Shown here: piece after piece, positions 24,837 through 37,927 of the stretch
How the letters are laid out: each line of letters opens with the position of its first letter
How positions within the stretch are numbered: position 1 is the first letter of the stretch
Translations under genes and position numbers: made by a program
Assembly: GCA_028023455.1 (NCBI GenBank)
Contig: JAQFVV010000018.1
Coordinates: 5,605,800-5,669,799, forward strand
DNA: 64,000 nucleotides
Source of the DNA: Epiperipatus broadwayi
Lineage: Eukaryota; Onychophora; Udeonychophora; Euonychophora; Peripatidae
Direction of reading: 5' to 3'
The notes under the pieces: generated by a model
The model's database searches: none
What the model saw: only the letters and a program-made list of their open reading frames with translations
What the model was told of the DNA's origin: nothing

Positions 24837-25689
24837 TACGTTTAAACAATCAAATTTTGCTTATTTACATATTTATCAACTCACTATTAAAAATAAAATA
24901 ATGACTTATTTAATATTTAATATTTTATCAAATTCTTTCAAAACAATATTTATCGTTTATTTAAATCTATTAAACATTCTTTTGAAATATTCTTTCTCAC
25001 TTGATTTAAATCTTAACTTTTATAAGATCATTTAAAATAAACTAAATCTTTTTAAATACGTTATATTTTTAAAGTAATATTTTTAAAAATCAGATTTAAT
25101 ATTTTACATTAATATCTTTATTTTTATCTCGTGATAACTCACGTATTATTTATAAATTTTATAACATGATTTTTTAAAATAATTATGCAACTTTATTAGA
25201 CAACTTCCACGCATGTGTGTGTATAACATCTGTTCTTTATAACACAAGAACGCTTGCCTAAAAATAAACTTAACAATTGCTTTTTTAAAATAAATATTTA
25301 TTTTTAAAAATAAATAAGATATTATATCAGATTTTAAAATAATTATTTGATATGATTAAAATCAAATATTAATCTCAATTTAAGTACTTATAATTTAAAA
25401 TATTTTTATTCACTTTTAGCATATATTTTAAATTAAAAAATATCTTTGTCTAATTTTAACTTGTCTTTTAAATACTTTAGCTTTAAACATTTGTTATTAA
25501 ACATATTAATGCAGTATTACATCATAATCATCATCATTTTAAATATCTTCTCAATATCAACACAATTCACACATCAAATACTCATAGATTGCTTTAATTA
25601 AACTTATGGTAACATTACCACAAGCAAAGTCAACATCACACATTTAAAATACTTCTTAAATTTAAAATTTTCTACTAAATTAGCACAAA

Positions 25690-27140
25690 ACTTAAATGGT
25701 GACCCATACAAAAGGGCACAATATAAAATCAGTCTGTTTCTCCAATTTTTTAACTATAATTTCTAAATCCATATATAGATGTTCTGGTGCACTTATTTTT
25801 CTAAGAATATTTCATAATTTTTAGATAACTGAATCAAAGACTTAGATGAAATGAACAAATCACAGATTTTTTTTTCCCTGGTATTCATGGCTTTTTCAAT
25901 AATCCAGAAAATGTTAATAATATCTTTTATTCCAGACTATTTTTGAAACCAGCTTAAATATCTGCAAGACTTTTAACTTATGGTATTATACAATCTCTCA
26001 AAATTCTTACTTTGATATAGAATTAGACAGTAATTTTTATCAATGAATAGTTTTCCAGATTTTTTTGACAAGATTATTTTTATTTGTTATATTATTGCTT
26101 GTTTTCCCTGAAATATCTCCTCAAAATTTTCTATTCATTTCTCTCAAAAGATTTTTATTTATTTTTTTATTTTTGATTCTTTTTTTTTTTTTTTTTACAA
26201 TTACTACTGTATAATTTTTTTAATCATTTTTTTTTCTGACTAATTATTTCTTTTCACTTGCCTGTTTTCCAAAATTTATCAGGATTATTATCAATCATAC
26301 CAAAAACCACAGATCAATTTATATTATTCTCAAAAGCAATAGTTTTATTCCCTAGATTATATCAAGAAGTTTAGACAAAATTATTTTTGTTTTCAGATTC
26401 ACTCTATAAAATAAGTTATTTCTAACCATGCCATTTTGCTGTTAAAAGTTGAAATCTTTCATCAACAGGTGCCATAATTGTAATTTATTCAATTCCTATG
26501 AATTTCATCTGATAATGTCTATATAAATAATCTATGCTTCATTTATAACAAAATAATATGCGATTAAAAAAAAAATTACTGAATTCATAAATATTTATTA
26601 GTCATTCTGATTCATTTCTGCATTCAAGTCAATTTTGCATAATAGCATTTCTTTTTTGATTTCTATCTTTGATATTATAGTCATTGATTATTAAAAGTGT
26701 ATTTTATCTGAATATTTTTTAAATTTCTGCCTAAATGTTGTCGTAAAATTTTCATTCCCATCCCCCCATTTGCAATGGAAATCCATAAAACCAAATTAAT
26801 AAAAACAAAGTAATCATTCATGGACTATAGTCCTTGCAATATCCTTTCTGACACTGAATATCATAACATTTATTCTTTATTGTTTATTATTTGAATAGTA
26901 GATAACATGTTCCTCTAATATAAAAATTTTTTGTCCAGTCCATCCTACTTAATAACTCCCAAAAAGACAATATATGATAAATGTCTATCATCATATAAAG
27001 TTTTCCTTGGTTCAGAATATATACATTCCAGTTTTCAATGTTGAACTCCTGCAGTTTTATATTTTCGTCTCTCAATTACTTGAAAATATCACTGGTTCTT
27101 TCCTACAGTATACTGAATGTTTTCTGATCTGTAGTATCCA
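25690..27140 (-). mobile_element. Degenerate APE-type LINE (endonuclease and RT remnants)
   Basis: On the minus strand the first part (plus 27,080-26,890) reads NWNVYILNQGKLYMMID and then RMDWTKNFYIRG, matching the TWNVRTLxxxGKLE...ELxWT start of the apurinic-type endonuclease. The second (near 26.7 kb) reads LIINDYNIKDRNQK, the GDWNAKVGNQ motif. The third (26.1-25.75 kb) has GIKDIINIFWIIEKAMNTRE and YMDLEIIVKKL, matching the RT block of the same LINE class. Stops and shifts are many, and a large piece between endonuclease and RT is missing. It differs from the RTE-like copies at the window ends. Confidence 0.75.
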
Positions 27141-28536
27141 TCTTTCAGCATTACTATATCATCCAGTTTTTCTGTATATTCATATAAGTTTCAACATTAT
27201 ATATAATAATAGTTTATGACTACTTTTTCTTATACAGTTTGAATAATTTGCAATTATATTGATTGAAATCAATTGTCATCATCAAGATAATAATAAATAT
27301 ATATATATACTAAAAAGCAAAGCAAAGAGAAGTAAGATAATGAAGATAAAAAAAGATGCAAAACCATCTTGTGAAAAAATATTAGAGAAGATAAAGCTCA
27401 GTATAGATTTCAGTATAAATAAGAGGCAATAACAATATATGGTAAAATTATAGTTAGATATGGCATCTTGTTTGCCAAGTATTTAGTCACAAATTATAAA
27501 TTTTGAATATAAAAGATAAGAGTAGTAAAGAACAAAAATCAGAAGAAAAATTGCTATTATTAAGAAGGTTCTTAATAAATATATATATATTGTCAGTCAT
27601 GTAATTAAGATTATGAAAAAGACATTTAAATATTGTATTTGGAGGGTAATTTTACATAGTGTAAAATCTTGGGATAATTAAAAAAAAAAAATAAACATTT
27701 CAAATTTATATCTAATTTTCAGTAATATTCCATTTCATGTCTTCCCTTAATGAGTGATTAATGTAAACATGAATAATTAGTACCTACCAGATATTATTTC
27801 CAAACTGATCCTCTTAAATCAATTTAGTATCAGATAAATACTGCTAATTTACTTATGGATTATGCTTACATCAATAGTATGACTTGAAATTTAGAGAAAA
27901 ATTATGAATAGTGAAAGATAGAAAAACTTAGAGAAGATAGTATAATACTTATGACCTGTATGATAGAAAATAATATAATAATAACATCACAAGAATATTA
28001 TGAACATTTAAAATTCTTAATTTTTTCAACAGAAAATATATATTTATATTTTAGTAATGAAATTTGATTTTATTATGACAATTAGGTTAAGTAAAAAAAA
28101 TATTTAGAATTTAAGAAAATAAATTTTGATGTTTATAAGACTTTTTTTATTTTCTGGATATTGATGAATTTGGCTGGATTTTTCAATGCTTTATTTAACA
28201 GTAATTTTCTTAATTTAAATGTTAGAATGACCAGCAGTCGCATTTTTATTATTTAGAGATCTGATTTCACTCTATATAATAATCTAGCTTTGATTAGTAA
28301 ATTTTAACAAAAATGACATTTAAAAATCGTATTCAGTAAATAAAGTGTAAATGATCTCATAGCATAGTGATTAATGCATCCACTTGCTGTGCAATAATCT
28401 GGAACAGGAATCCAGTTTGGGTAAACCGTAAAAATTTTTCTGGTTGCAAATAGATTTAGAATTTTTCTTTCAGATAGAAAGACCACAGCTAATTCAGCTG
28501 GCCAGCCAATAATAGTTGATAAATGAGTATCTAGCT

Positions 28537-29059
28537 CAGGGATAGGCAAATAGCGGCCTGCTAAGAGTTTTTTGTGACCTGCCAAGACAGTCAGAAAAAT
28601 CCGTCTTGAACCGAGCGGCCCGCTAAGAGTTTTTTGTGATCTGCCAAGACAGTCAGAAAAATCCGCCTTGAATCGAGATTTCCTTCCTGTGCATGACCGA
28701 AGATTCGTCTCGTATTTTCCACTAGGAGGCCACATCAATACACATGCAGTGTAGATATGATGCATCGTTACAACATGCAGTGTAGATATGATGCACAGTG
28801 CTTTTCCAGGTGATCTGGTTAATTTTAATTTTGTCTTTGCAACAGTAAATATATAAATTTCCAACTTTAGTGAAACCATGAACCCTCCGAAAAAATGTAA
28901 AATCAGTGATGAAAGTCATGTGTTTAATGAAGAATGGCCAAACAAATATATCTTTGGTAATACAGGGAATAAAGCAGTGTGTTTATTGTGTCATGAAAAA
29001 ACGTGTGGCCCTCCACTTCCATAAAGTGGCCTCCGAGCCAAAACAATTGCCCACCCCCG
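28537..29059 (+). mobile_element. Non-autonomous hAT transposon with BED-finger fragment
   Basis: It is flanked by an 8-bp duplication ATCTAGCT (28,529-28,536 and 29,060-29,067), the size used by hAT transposases. Ends are CAGGGATAGGCAAA and TTGCCCACCCCCG, matching the common CAGGGGTGGGCAA inverted terminus. The 5' part contains a 60-bp tandem duplication (GGCC(T/C)GCTAAGAGTTTTTTG..., about 28,553-28,674) and a 31-bp-period repeat of ACATGCAGTGTAGATATGAT (28,742 and 28,773). It then carries the first codons of a transposase and jumps to the 3' end, so it is an internal deletion derivative. Confidence 0.9.
28878..29024 (+). CDS. Truncated BED-type hAT transposase N-terminus
   Basis: A 48-codon frame reads MNPPKKCKISDESHVFNEEW, continues to NKAVCLLCHEKTCG and then hits a stop. 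It is the start of the zinc-finger BED/GTF2IRD2-like family of hAT transposases; the CxxC half of the BED finger is present and the paired His residues are lost to the internal deletion. No function is expected. Confidence 0.8.
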   Translation: MNPPKKCKISDESHVFNEEWPNKYIFGNTGNKAVCLLCHEKTCGPPLP

Positions 29060-29437
29060 ATCTAGCTATTCCTAATTGAAGTTTGATATCTGGTGTAATC
29101 AGACAAGTGTTAATGCAGTGAATGAAAAAAATAAAATAAAATATGACTGCAATATGAGTAACTTCACTACTGGTGAGAAAAAAATGATAATCTTAAATGT
29201 ACTGAGATCATAGTTATCTTTAATTAATAAATACAAACTTTGGGGGGGAGGGGGATTTATTTAAAATTTACAATAATAAATACATAAACAATAATTCTAT
29301 CTCATCCAAAAAATACAATTCAAAGTTTCATGATCAATACAAAATTAGAAAATTATTTTAGTTTTTTTTTTTAAAAAAGTAATTAATTAATTCACTTCTA
29401 TATATATATATTAAGTACCAAAATTATTTCAACACAC

Positions 29438-29528
29438 CTCAATTTGAAGCATTAAACCAGAACTCTGCTCACTATTAGATGTTTCAGAAAATTGATCTGA
29501 CAAATCTTTTATAAAATTATCAGTTAGC
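29438..29528 (-). CDS. CEP70: CEP70-like gene, predicted exon C
   Basis: A 91-nt exon behind a very good acceptor (TTTTTTTTCCTTTCAG) with donor GAG|GTGTGT. It starts with one base completing an Arg codon from exon B and ends in phase 0. It reads LTDNFIKDLSDQF then an SETSNSEQSSG linker and ends GLMLQIE. The GLxxLQ-like end is where the vertebrate CEP70 coiled coil resumes (family knowledge from memory). It lies just right of the hAT element at 28.5-29.1 kb and left of the Penelope-like element at 30-31 kb. Confidence 0.68.
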
Positions 29529-30159
29529 CTGAAAGGAAAAAAAATTTGTTAAAAGATCAATAATAAAACTCAATTCATAAACTAATAATCAAATATAAGT
29601 AATAAAAATAATTTTAATTAGATATAAAGGTATTAGAAAAATTTCTTCTACTCCTAGATATCAGTTATTGCAGTCATTATCATGTCTTATATCTATCAAA
29701 AAAAAAATTATTCTACAAGAAATTATCTTAATAACAGAGAGCAACAAAAAACTATTGCAAAAAAACATTATCCTGTTTGCAGACATTATTCATATATGTC
29801 AAAATTATTTGTTCTCATTTTCATTCAGCCAATCATATACTCAGGAATTATGATCCAAGATTATAACATTTATATTTATGTAAAACTTTAAAATGTGTTA
29901 ATATTAAATATGCACACATTATATAATTCGAATATGCTATATTGAACAATTATCTTGAACAATTCTATAAATAATAACAATTTTATTAAATCTTCAAATG
30001 TTTTCGAAGGCTTACCAAGAAGTACAAACTCTCTTATTGTTTTTTCAACGATATACTGATATGCAAACATCCGACAAAAACCAGGTAAATATGCAAATTA
30101 GAATCAGAGTGCCTACACTTGCCATTTCTTTGACAAGGCGTAAAAAGACTCCCTTTTGT

Positions 30160-31113
30160 TCATTGCGTGTTCATCCAAGATGATGAAACACACCTTCTTA
30201 ACCTTCCTTCGCAAATCATTCCGCTCCCTACACAATACTCTAGGTCCATCTGGTCTGCATAAATGACTACTGCCATTGCATGCTGAACAAAAATTGAAGG
30301 GTGGGATGAGTCCACTAAGGCCTTATTGTACACATACACGTGTTGGGATAATCTTGTTTGAACCGATGCCCTCGTCTTCCCATAATATGCAGCCAGGCAG
30401 TTGTTTTCACTACATGCAATCTTGTACACTGCCTGCTGTGCTTGCACTGAAATAATATAATCTTTGGTGTTGTTTATACACCTGTTCAAATTAGGGGGTG
30501 AACAAAAACACACACAGAACTCCGAGCAAAAAATTGTCTGCAATTTTCTATAAATATTTTTAATATATGGTAGCAAAATACACGTTTTATCTTGTTTCAA
30601 CTCGTGATTTGGCCCTCTTTTAAATTTCTTAATAACATTATCAATGGCTCGTTGATTATATTTTGCCTTGATGAGCTCATTTCTATAAGTTTCGATATTG
30701 CTTTTTTTGTCAGCTTCAAAGCTACACAAATAGTTATTTCTATGTAAGAATGATTTGAGGCTAGCAAATTTATGTATATCCGGTGTATTTGATAAGTGAT
30801 GTATGTGACCTCTGATGTTAATCGGCTTAATGTTCATTTTATAATAAAAGCGATTAGCCTCAATCATCACTTGCAGGTCCAAATATTTAATACTGTTCGA
30901 TGTTTCTTTCTGACTTACATTTATGTTAAGGCCTGATGCTATTATAAGGTCAGTTTTGATATCTTCAATGGTTTCCTCTGGAGCGGCCACAAAAATATCA
31001 TCTACATATCTAGCATACAGAACTAATCCGCTATTCATATATCTAGGAACAATAATCCGTTCATATGCGTTCATCATAACACTGGCGATGATATCGCTCA
31101 TCAGAAGACCCAT
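30160..31113 (-). CDS. Penelope-like element RT/GIY-YIG protein, 5'-truncated but open
   Basis: A 317-codon uninterrupted frame. Residues 1-45 hold the RT core with MGLLMSDIIAS (usual MGxPLSxxLA) and YARYVDDIF, with the catalytic YVDD at 36-39. A connection region with PYIKNIYRKLQ at 182-192 follows. The C-terminus is a GIY-YIG endonuclease: AVYKIAC at 228-234, AYYGKTR at 242-248, the conserved Arg at 254 and a Glu at 302 in CEGRLRR. This order is diagnostic of endonuclease-bearing Penelope-like elements. The in-frame part extends a few codons upstream (TFNGWP) to about 31,150, where homology ends, so the N-terminal half is missing. The lack of stops makes it one of the younger elements here. 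Confidence 0.92.
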   Translation of the reverse strand: MGLLMSDIIASVMMNAYERIIVPRYMNSGLVLYARYVDDIFVAAPEETIEDIKTDLIIASGLNINVSQKETSNSIKYLDLQVMIEANRFYYKMNIKPINIRGHIHHLSNTPDIHKFASLKSFLHRNNYLCSFEADKKSNIETYRNELIKAKYNQRAIDNVIKKFKRGPNHELKQDKTCILLPYIKNIYRKLQTIFCSEFCVCFCSPPNLNRCINNTKDYIISVQAQQAVYKIACSENNCLAAYYGKTRASVQTRLSQHVYVYNKALVDSSHPSIFVQHAMAVVIYADQMDLEYCVGSGMICEGRLRRCVSSSWMNTQ

Positions 31114-32402
31114 AGGCCAACCGTTGAACGTATGACTAATCCTTCAATATCAACCATATATCTTATTATTATTTAATAAATTAATAATTTTACAGAATTA
31201 TTTTTCTCTTAATTAATTTCACTGTTACGGACTGTAAATATAAATTCTAATAAATTATGATACTAACACATGCTCTGAACAAAAACAGAATTTTCCGAGT
31301 TATTTTTGGAAAACAGGATTGATCGTGGTTGAAATAATGCAACTTGTTAAACAAACTAACTTTTCATACTTATTCTTATGACTTATTTTTGTTTTGTTTT
31401 ATATTTTGATTATTTAAGAATCTTCTGCTAAACTAAAATTTACAAAATACATTACAATTGTAAAGTACTATTAAAGCTTATCAGTATATTATAAGATAGT
31501 GTGAATTTTAGTTCTGAAGAAGGCAAGTTACATCCAACCTAAGAGAAAATGAAAATAAAAAAATAATGACAATAATGCAACAAAATTTTATTAATATATT
31601 TACAACCAATGTTAAAAGAATAATTTCTGAAAAATTAAATGGAAGCACTATTTATCAAAAATTATAAATAAAAATTCTTTCACAATTAAATATAAAATTA
31701 AATCAACTATTATTTTTAAAAAAATTTAAAATATTTTCAAATAAAAGTTGCCATTAAATTACATTGAACACAAATATTTGTGGGGTTACATTATGGCAAA
31801 AAAAAAGCAATTATAACAGAAGAGTCATAATAATACTCTTGATCTACAGATAAGTCAAGTGAAAAAATCCCGAGCATATTTTGGTGTCACATCAGTAATT
31901 GTCAATGTCCATACATATTTTTTTGTGAAACTACTTTAGTTGATTGTCAATAAAAGAATGCTTTTGTGTTAAATTAATTTCAACCTGATTATTTTCTTTT
32001 GTGTATGAATTGCCATTGATGTAAAATATACATAACAAATTCTTACATTGGTAGAAAAAATATTTAGATTAGATATTTTTTTTGAAGTGGAAAAATCAAG
32101 ATTTATGAAAAATCTACAAATATGCACAAATCAACCTCATCATTAATTTGTCCAAATGGATAGTGCAAACCTATAATTTCTAAAGAAATTGAGATTCTGA
32201 TGTAATATTGTTAAGTGAAAGAATATGCACTTCATTAATAGGGGAAAACAACAATTTCACTATTGTTACTTCATTTTACTACTGGTTGTAGATGTTATCA
32301 AAGTAATATAATGATGGTCAAGCTATCAAGTTACCAACAATATTTGCAAATTTTCTATAAAACATTTAACATAATAACATTTAGACACACATTTTACAAT
32401 GC

Positions 32403-32810
32403 AATCAAATAAAATTTACTGCTTGATATTTTCTTATATTTTTGACTAACCAGCAACCTTCGTCAGAGCTTATATATAGAACTTTACATTATAGATTTTA
32501 TATAATACAAATATTTTAATGAACCCAACAATTTTATAAATGTTAATCTTCTTATTTTTTATTGTTATTTTTGTTTGATTTCTTTGTATAAATTATTTTA
32601 TATATATATATATTTTTTTTTCATTAAAATATTTGTATTCTGTAAGATCTGTAAAGTATTAAATATAATGTTATATAATTATATCTACTTATCCATGTAT
32701 AAATATATAATAATTGCATGATCATATATATTTTAATATTGTAACTCTGACAAAGACTTCTGGTTAATCAAAACCACAAGAAAATATCAAGGAATAAATT
32801 TTATTTCATT
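32403..32810. repeat. Inverted repeat with hammerhead-like motif in each arm
   Basis: The left arm read on the minus strand (from 32,476) and the right arm on the plus strand (from 32,741) share ACTCTGAC(G/A)AAG, then CTGGTTA, and a tail AAGAAAATATCAAG(G/C)A followed by TAAATTTTATTT. Inside, AATACAAATATTTTAATGAA is also inverted. Each arm has CTGAC(G/A)A, a short stem around GCTGGTT or TTCTGGTT, and AAAA where GAAA is expected. Arms are strongly diverged, so this is old. Confidence 0.65.
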
Positions 32811-33624
32811 ATTAAAATGTAATTAAAGAAAATGTATAAATGATATTATTGTAGATATATGCAAATCAATGCATAAAAAACTAAGAAGTGAAAAGAAATT
32901 ATGAAACATTCAACATCAGTATTGCATATATACTATTATCAATTATTATTTTAAATAGTAAATGTTTATTGACTAGACTTTTATCATCCTAAGAGTAAAC
33001 TTTTATCAATTATATGATATTACATAAAGTATGATTTCATTTTTATTGGATTCAATTCTATTCATGTACAATAACAACAAAGTAAAAAGCCCTATTAATT
33101 ATTTCCTTGTAAACACAATATGATGCATAAACATAGTTGTTATTCAGTATAAATAAAAACAAAAATGTTTTGAATGAAAGTAACAAGTAGAAGTTTGCTA
33201 ACAGTTTTCGGTTTCTGAGACTGAATAATATTTTTGCTGCAATTTTCAGAATGGTCTTGATACTTAAATTTGATCATATCTAAGATCTGGTAAGCGATCA
33301 TGCACAATAAAGCTACTGTAATCCAATAACAATAATTAATAAATTATATAATAATCATCCATGCTTGTAATTCCTCCCTTTTAACAAAAATAATTCTAGC
33401 ATTATTAACTTTAACAAGCACTTAAGATATATAATGTAAATATACAGTTTTTACAATGAAAAAAAAAGTTTTGTTTTTTAAGTAATTAATTAAAAAAAAA
33501 AAAAAAGAAATAAATGAAGATTTTTGAGATGTAAATTTATAGAAAAAAAATAAATTAGAAAAATAAGATTAAAAAATATAGAAAAATGAATATTAAAAAA
33601 ATTATTTAAGATATTTTAAAATAT

Positions 33625-33905
33625 GTAAAAAAATATTTTACAATAAATGTTTTTATTTATTTACTAACAAGCCAAAAATAATTGCTTTCTTCACTTATAA
33701 TTTGAATTTTTACATTTAACTTCAAATAAAAGTGTGGGGCATCCAGAAATTAATTAATTCAATTACTAATTGTAAAAATTTGTGATTGAATATAATTAAT
33801 TTCTAGATATCTCATGATTTTATTTGAAGTTAAATCTAAAAACTCATATAGTAGTTGAAGAACATTATTTTTGATTTTGCGCACAATAAATGTTTATTTT
33901 AAAAA
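33625..33905. repeat. Foldback family, copy 1
   Basis: A long imperfect palindrome with ends near ACAATAAATGTTTTTATTT and its inverse. Inner anchors are CCAAAAATAATTG, AAATAAAAGTGTGGGGCATC and GAAATTAATTAATTCAATTA. It matches the elements at 37.3 and 48.3 kb and is non-coding. Confidence 0.75.
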
Positions 33906-33912
33906 ATTATAT

Positions 33913-34165
33913 ATTGTACCGGTCAAAACATGTTAATCCATCTGACATGAGCTGGAACTCAAAAAATGTACTTCAAACTCAGTCAAACTTGAGATTTAGG
34001 TCAGGGACCAACCTGGGTTTGAATCCATCCCCTAAGCCCCATATCAAACACCTAATGAATAACATATAATGATGACACATAAGAATTTATTCTTAATTCT
34101 GGCCCACTAGCAGAGCGGAGAAGACAATGAGACTTGCATATTAATCACATCAAGACTTAACTAAA
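33913..34165 (+). repeat. Dispersed repeat with tRNA-like pieces, copy 1
   Basis: It starts TATTGTACCGGTCAAAA and includes CTGGGTTTGAATCCATCCC, a B-box-like sequence, and TGATGACACATAAG...CACTAGCAGAGCGG. The same blocks in the same order and spacing occur at 50,822-51,075. Beyond about 250 bp I could not follow the homology. Confidence 0.5.
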
Positions 34166-36465
34166 ATAGGTATTAGATAAATAGGGAATCATGGTATGAA
34201 ATTATTAACATGCATTTGAACCCCATTCATGAATTTGATAGAAAGACATACACATGGTTGGACATGTGGAAGTAGAGAAAAGGTCATTCAAACAACTCAA
34301 ATAAGTTAGTATGTGCGTGAATGAGCAGTCTACCAAGCGGTAGATAATTACATACTGGAATTCATGCTAACAGTTCTCATATGCTCTTTTATTGACTAAA
34401 TAATATATATACATGAACAAACATCTTTAGTGGGTACGGTATTAAGATGCCAATCATTTATTATAAAAGATTACATAACATCGCTATTAACGCTTTTATC
34501 TACGGTTCTGAAACGTGGTGACCAATATATAATTTCAGAGAGCATTCCCGGATTCATTACACATATAATAAAACTATTTTCACACCATTGTGGTCATAAA
34601 AATAAATAAAAATACATTTTAAAATTACATTACGTTATGAGACAAAATATTTATCAACAAATCTTGTAATTAACATTTGGAAGTAAGAACGCTTTAGATT
34701 CCCCAGAGGCACATACACTTAACATACAGAAATAAATTATGAAGGTGGGATTGTATAACAAGACTAATATAACATTATTAATTAATGAAGCTAGTAATAC
34801 TCAGAATTTATATATATTTTGAGCAGAGTGCAATTTTAATATTATAACGTTAAAACTAGGTCATAAAGCAAAAAGTAATAATGAACTAAGAAGTGGCAGT
34901 ACTGACATGATGGTGGAGAAATAAAAAATAAGGTCGTGCTTCTGGATGAACGAAGGCTAAGACTTCTTTTTTAGGGCAATGCTTAGAGAAATATGGTTAG
35001 GCATGGCATGAGCCAGACATACTGGATTCACCGATGCGCAGAGGCCTTTTTATACGGAGGTCCTGGGAAGCTCAACTATCCATGGGACAGAACATGAAGA
35101 AAAAAAATCCATGGGTTCAATCTTGTTGCAACTCCAGATTAGAAGCATGTATATATAATCATGAAAGTCGGTCGAATGTTAGTAACGCAGTACGGATAAA
35201 TATCTCTAATGACACGAAATGGTATTTACTGCTTTAAAATAAATGACCCCTTGTTTTAATGCTATAATTTATACAAATAATACACTATGCCACTATAATA
35301 TATGTATAGAGTAGATTTCATTTTGTAAAATATACATTAAGATTTATCCCCTTCCTTTTCTGCTATTTAAAATGATTCAATCCCACCTTTGTGGATTTTA
35401 TAATAACTGGGATATTTAAATAGTTGATATTTTAAGAGTGTATAAAATAAAGTCAAAACTAGTGGTTATATAGAAAAACAAATAATAGGTCACCGTTTCA
35501 GAATTGATTAAATAACATTTTAAAATATTTCATAGCGTTAATTAGCCTCAGTGATTGATTTAACCCTATTCAGAGTTACACTAATAAAAATTTTATAATA
35601 AACCCAAAATAAAATGTTAACTCGTGAAAACAATCTGGTGACTGTATTGGTTAATAATACATTATGACTGGAGGGGAAGTTAATAACCTCAAGACATGGA
35701 AGTTTAATTTAAAGAAAAAGGATTTTTAGAAATTAAGCTCGCCGGATTGCTTTAGATTGGCATATTAATAATAAAACAAAACAGTGATATAAAATCAACT
35801 AATAAATGTATAAATAAATGACCACACCAAAGTTAAAGAAGGTTAGAGCATATGAAATAGAATTAGATAGATAGATAGAGATTATTTGAGAGCAAATTAC
35901 ATTTTTATGTAATAGAAATAGACAATGTTAAATAATTCATAAAGAAATCTTGATAGTAGAATTCGAGATTGGTTAGGCTAGATTTAGTTTCAAATCATGG
36001 CATGAAAGTAGTTATCTTGCACAATTTTAAGAATCTATTATAAACGTCTGGCTCATACATGGCAATTAAGAGATCCAAGTGAGTTCTTTTAGTGACAGCA
36101 AGCTTCCATTCAGCATTCAAGGGTTCTCATTTCAGGTTTTTCCTTCATTTCAGGGTAGCAGTAAAAGGACACAATAGCGGAAGATGACCCACAAAGGTTG
36201 GGAAGAGTGATTGGCTTTCTACTCATTCATCATAATAAATTTCAGAGTGGCATGGAGTATAGTAGCAACACAGTTCTCTCAACAGTAACTCTCCTTTTTG
36301 GTGATCAAAATCAGCCGGTTTTATATCCCATTCAAGTATTTGTGAAATGCTTTTAATTTCAACTACTAGCCCAAAACATAATCTTCAATCTCAAAGAAAT
36401 ACTATGTTTTCTTTGTCCATTGTTCTTGGAGAAGCAGTCATTAGATAACGTTCCAAAAATGCATT

Positions 36466-36495
36466 CAAATCTATTTCCAGATGGAAATAGATTTG
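36466..36495. repeat. Perfect 13-bp hairpin
   Basis: CAAATCTATTTCC and GGAAATAGATTTG flank the loop AGAT. The stem is exact. Confidence 0.9.
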
Positions 36496-37282
36496 ACAAA
36501 AATGTTTATAACAAAAGTACAATCCATTAATCTTATTCCTTTTTATTTTTAGTAAAACTTTAATTAAAAAATTATTTCACAAAACTGAAACAATATTGTT
36601 TCCAACCCTTTAATTATTTTTAGACAATTAATGGTTGCATCTTCCATCTTGGATTTCACATAAATATATAGTTTAATAAAAAAAGAAAAATTAAAAATTT
36701 TTATAAACGTATGATAAAATATTTATAGTGTTAATATTTTTTTAGTATATCTGCTTCTGTAATATATATATATACATCTGAGCCACACCTATGTACTTTA
36801 ATGAAAAAAATAATAAAACTTATTCAAGAGTTAAATTTATAATTTTTAGGTGTGCTTCTCAGAAATATATACATGAAATATACTTATATAAATAAAGAAG
36901 CAGGATGGCACGTAGGGTTTGAATTTAGGTTAGTAATTGGTGAGTGGGTAGAACCATGAAATTCACTCTTGGGCTAAGATTGACTGCTTCAATATATATA
37001 TTTAATTTTAAATATTCAGATGTTTTTATATATAGTAAATATTCAAATTTAAAAATTGATTTTTTAGTGCACATTAAATAAAGATGTTATTTATAAAATA
37101 TATTTTATATATATATTTTCAGTATTTGGATACTTTTTATAATTATTCTTATTCAAATTTTAATTTGGAGAATAAAAACAATGTCACAGCCTGTGTAGTA
37201 TTTGAAAAAAAATTGTGTGCATTAAAAATTAATTCCAATATTATTTTGTTTATGAAAAGGCAACTTTAAAATAATAGAGATA

Positions 37283-37585
37283 AAAAAAATTTTTATATCA
37301 AATGCTTTTATTGACTGTGCACTAAAAAGAAATAATTGTTTCATCAAACCACAATTGGAGTTTTTAGATTTAATTTAAAATAAAAGTAGGGGAGGGTAGA
37401 GTTCAAAAATTACTTAAGGCAATCCCTATTTTTTTATAACAAAAAGTGACTTACTTAATTTCTGAACCCACTCCCCCATGTTTTTATTGCAAGTTAAATC
37501 TAAACACTCCAATTGACATTGAATAATCAGTATTTTATTTCTTTTTAGTGCACAATCAATAAAAGTATTTAAAATTTTAAAAATG
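37283..37585. repeat. Foldback family, copy 2
   Basis: Arms pair through AATGCTTTTATTGACTGTGC, CACTAAAAAGAAATAA, CAATTGGAGTTTTTAGATTT and AATAAAAGTAGGGGAGGG with their inverse at 37,440-37,575. Copies 1 and 3 share the order. A half copy precedes it at 37,060-37,110. Confidence 0.75.
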
Positions 37586-37927
37586 TTTATTATTTTTAAG
37601 TTTTTAGTATTGGCACAGTAAATGTATATTGTACTTTAAATAGACTGGACACTTATAGTTGATATATAAATACATCATTAGATATTTCTGTCGTAGATTA
37701 AAATGTATATCCCTTATGTATATAACATATTTAGTATGTGTACATAATAAGACATGTGTATATATTGTAAATGAAATTCACTTAATACATATTGTTTTAT
37801 TTTAAATCAATATTGCACATATATAAGTCATTAGATATTTTTGCAGTAAGTTAATAAATATACTCTTAATATTATCTGAATTTCTATTTTATACTCAAGT
37901 GTAAAGAACTACAAAAACTACACAATA

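Larger units (their letters stand above)
15085..29437 (-). other. Intron C-D of the CEP70-like gene
   Basis: A 14.4-kb intron filled by the elements listed separately: GC-rich insertion, mariner, inverted repeat, Gypsy pol remnant, hammerhead-like repeat, promoter-like region, LINE and hAT. The 21.5-24.3 kb and 27.15-28.5 kb parts are AT-rich with AAT-type microsatellites and no recognised coding sequence. A diverged 54-bp tandem duplication lies at 21,049-21,155. Confidence 0.5.

Noticed and set aside
28304-28879. 191-codon minus-strand frame
   Set aside because: It is the antisense of the hAT element: it crosses the 5' terminus, the internal duplications and the flank. No protein family is visible.
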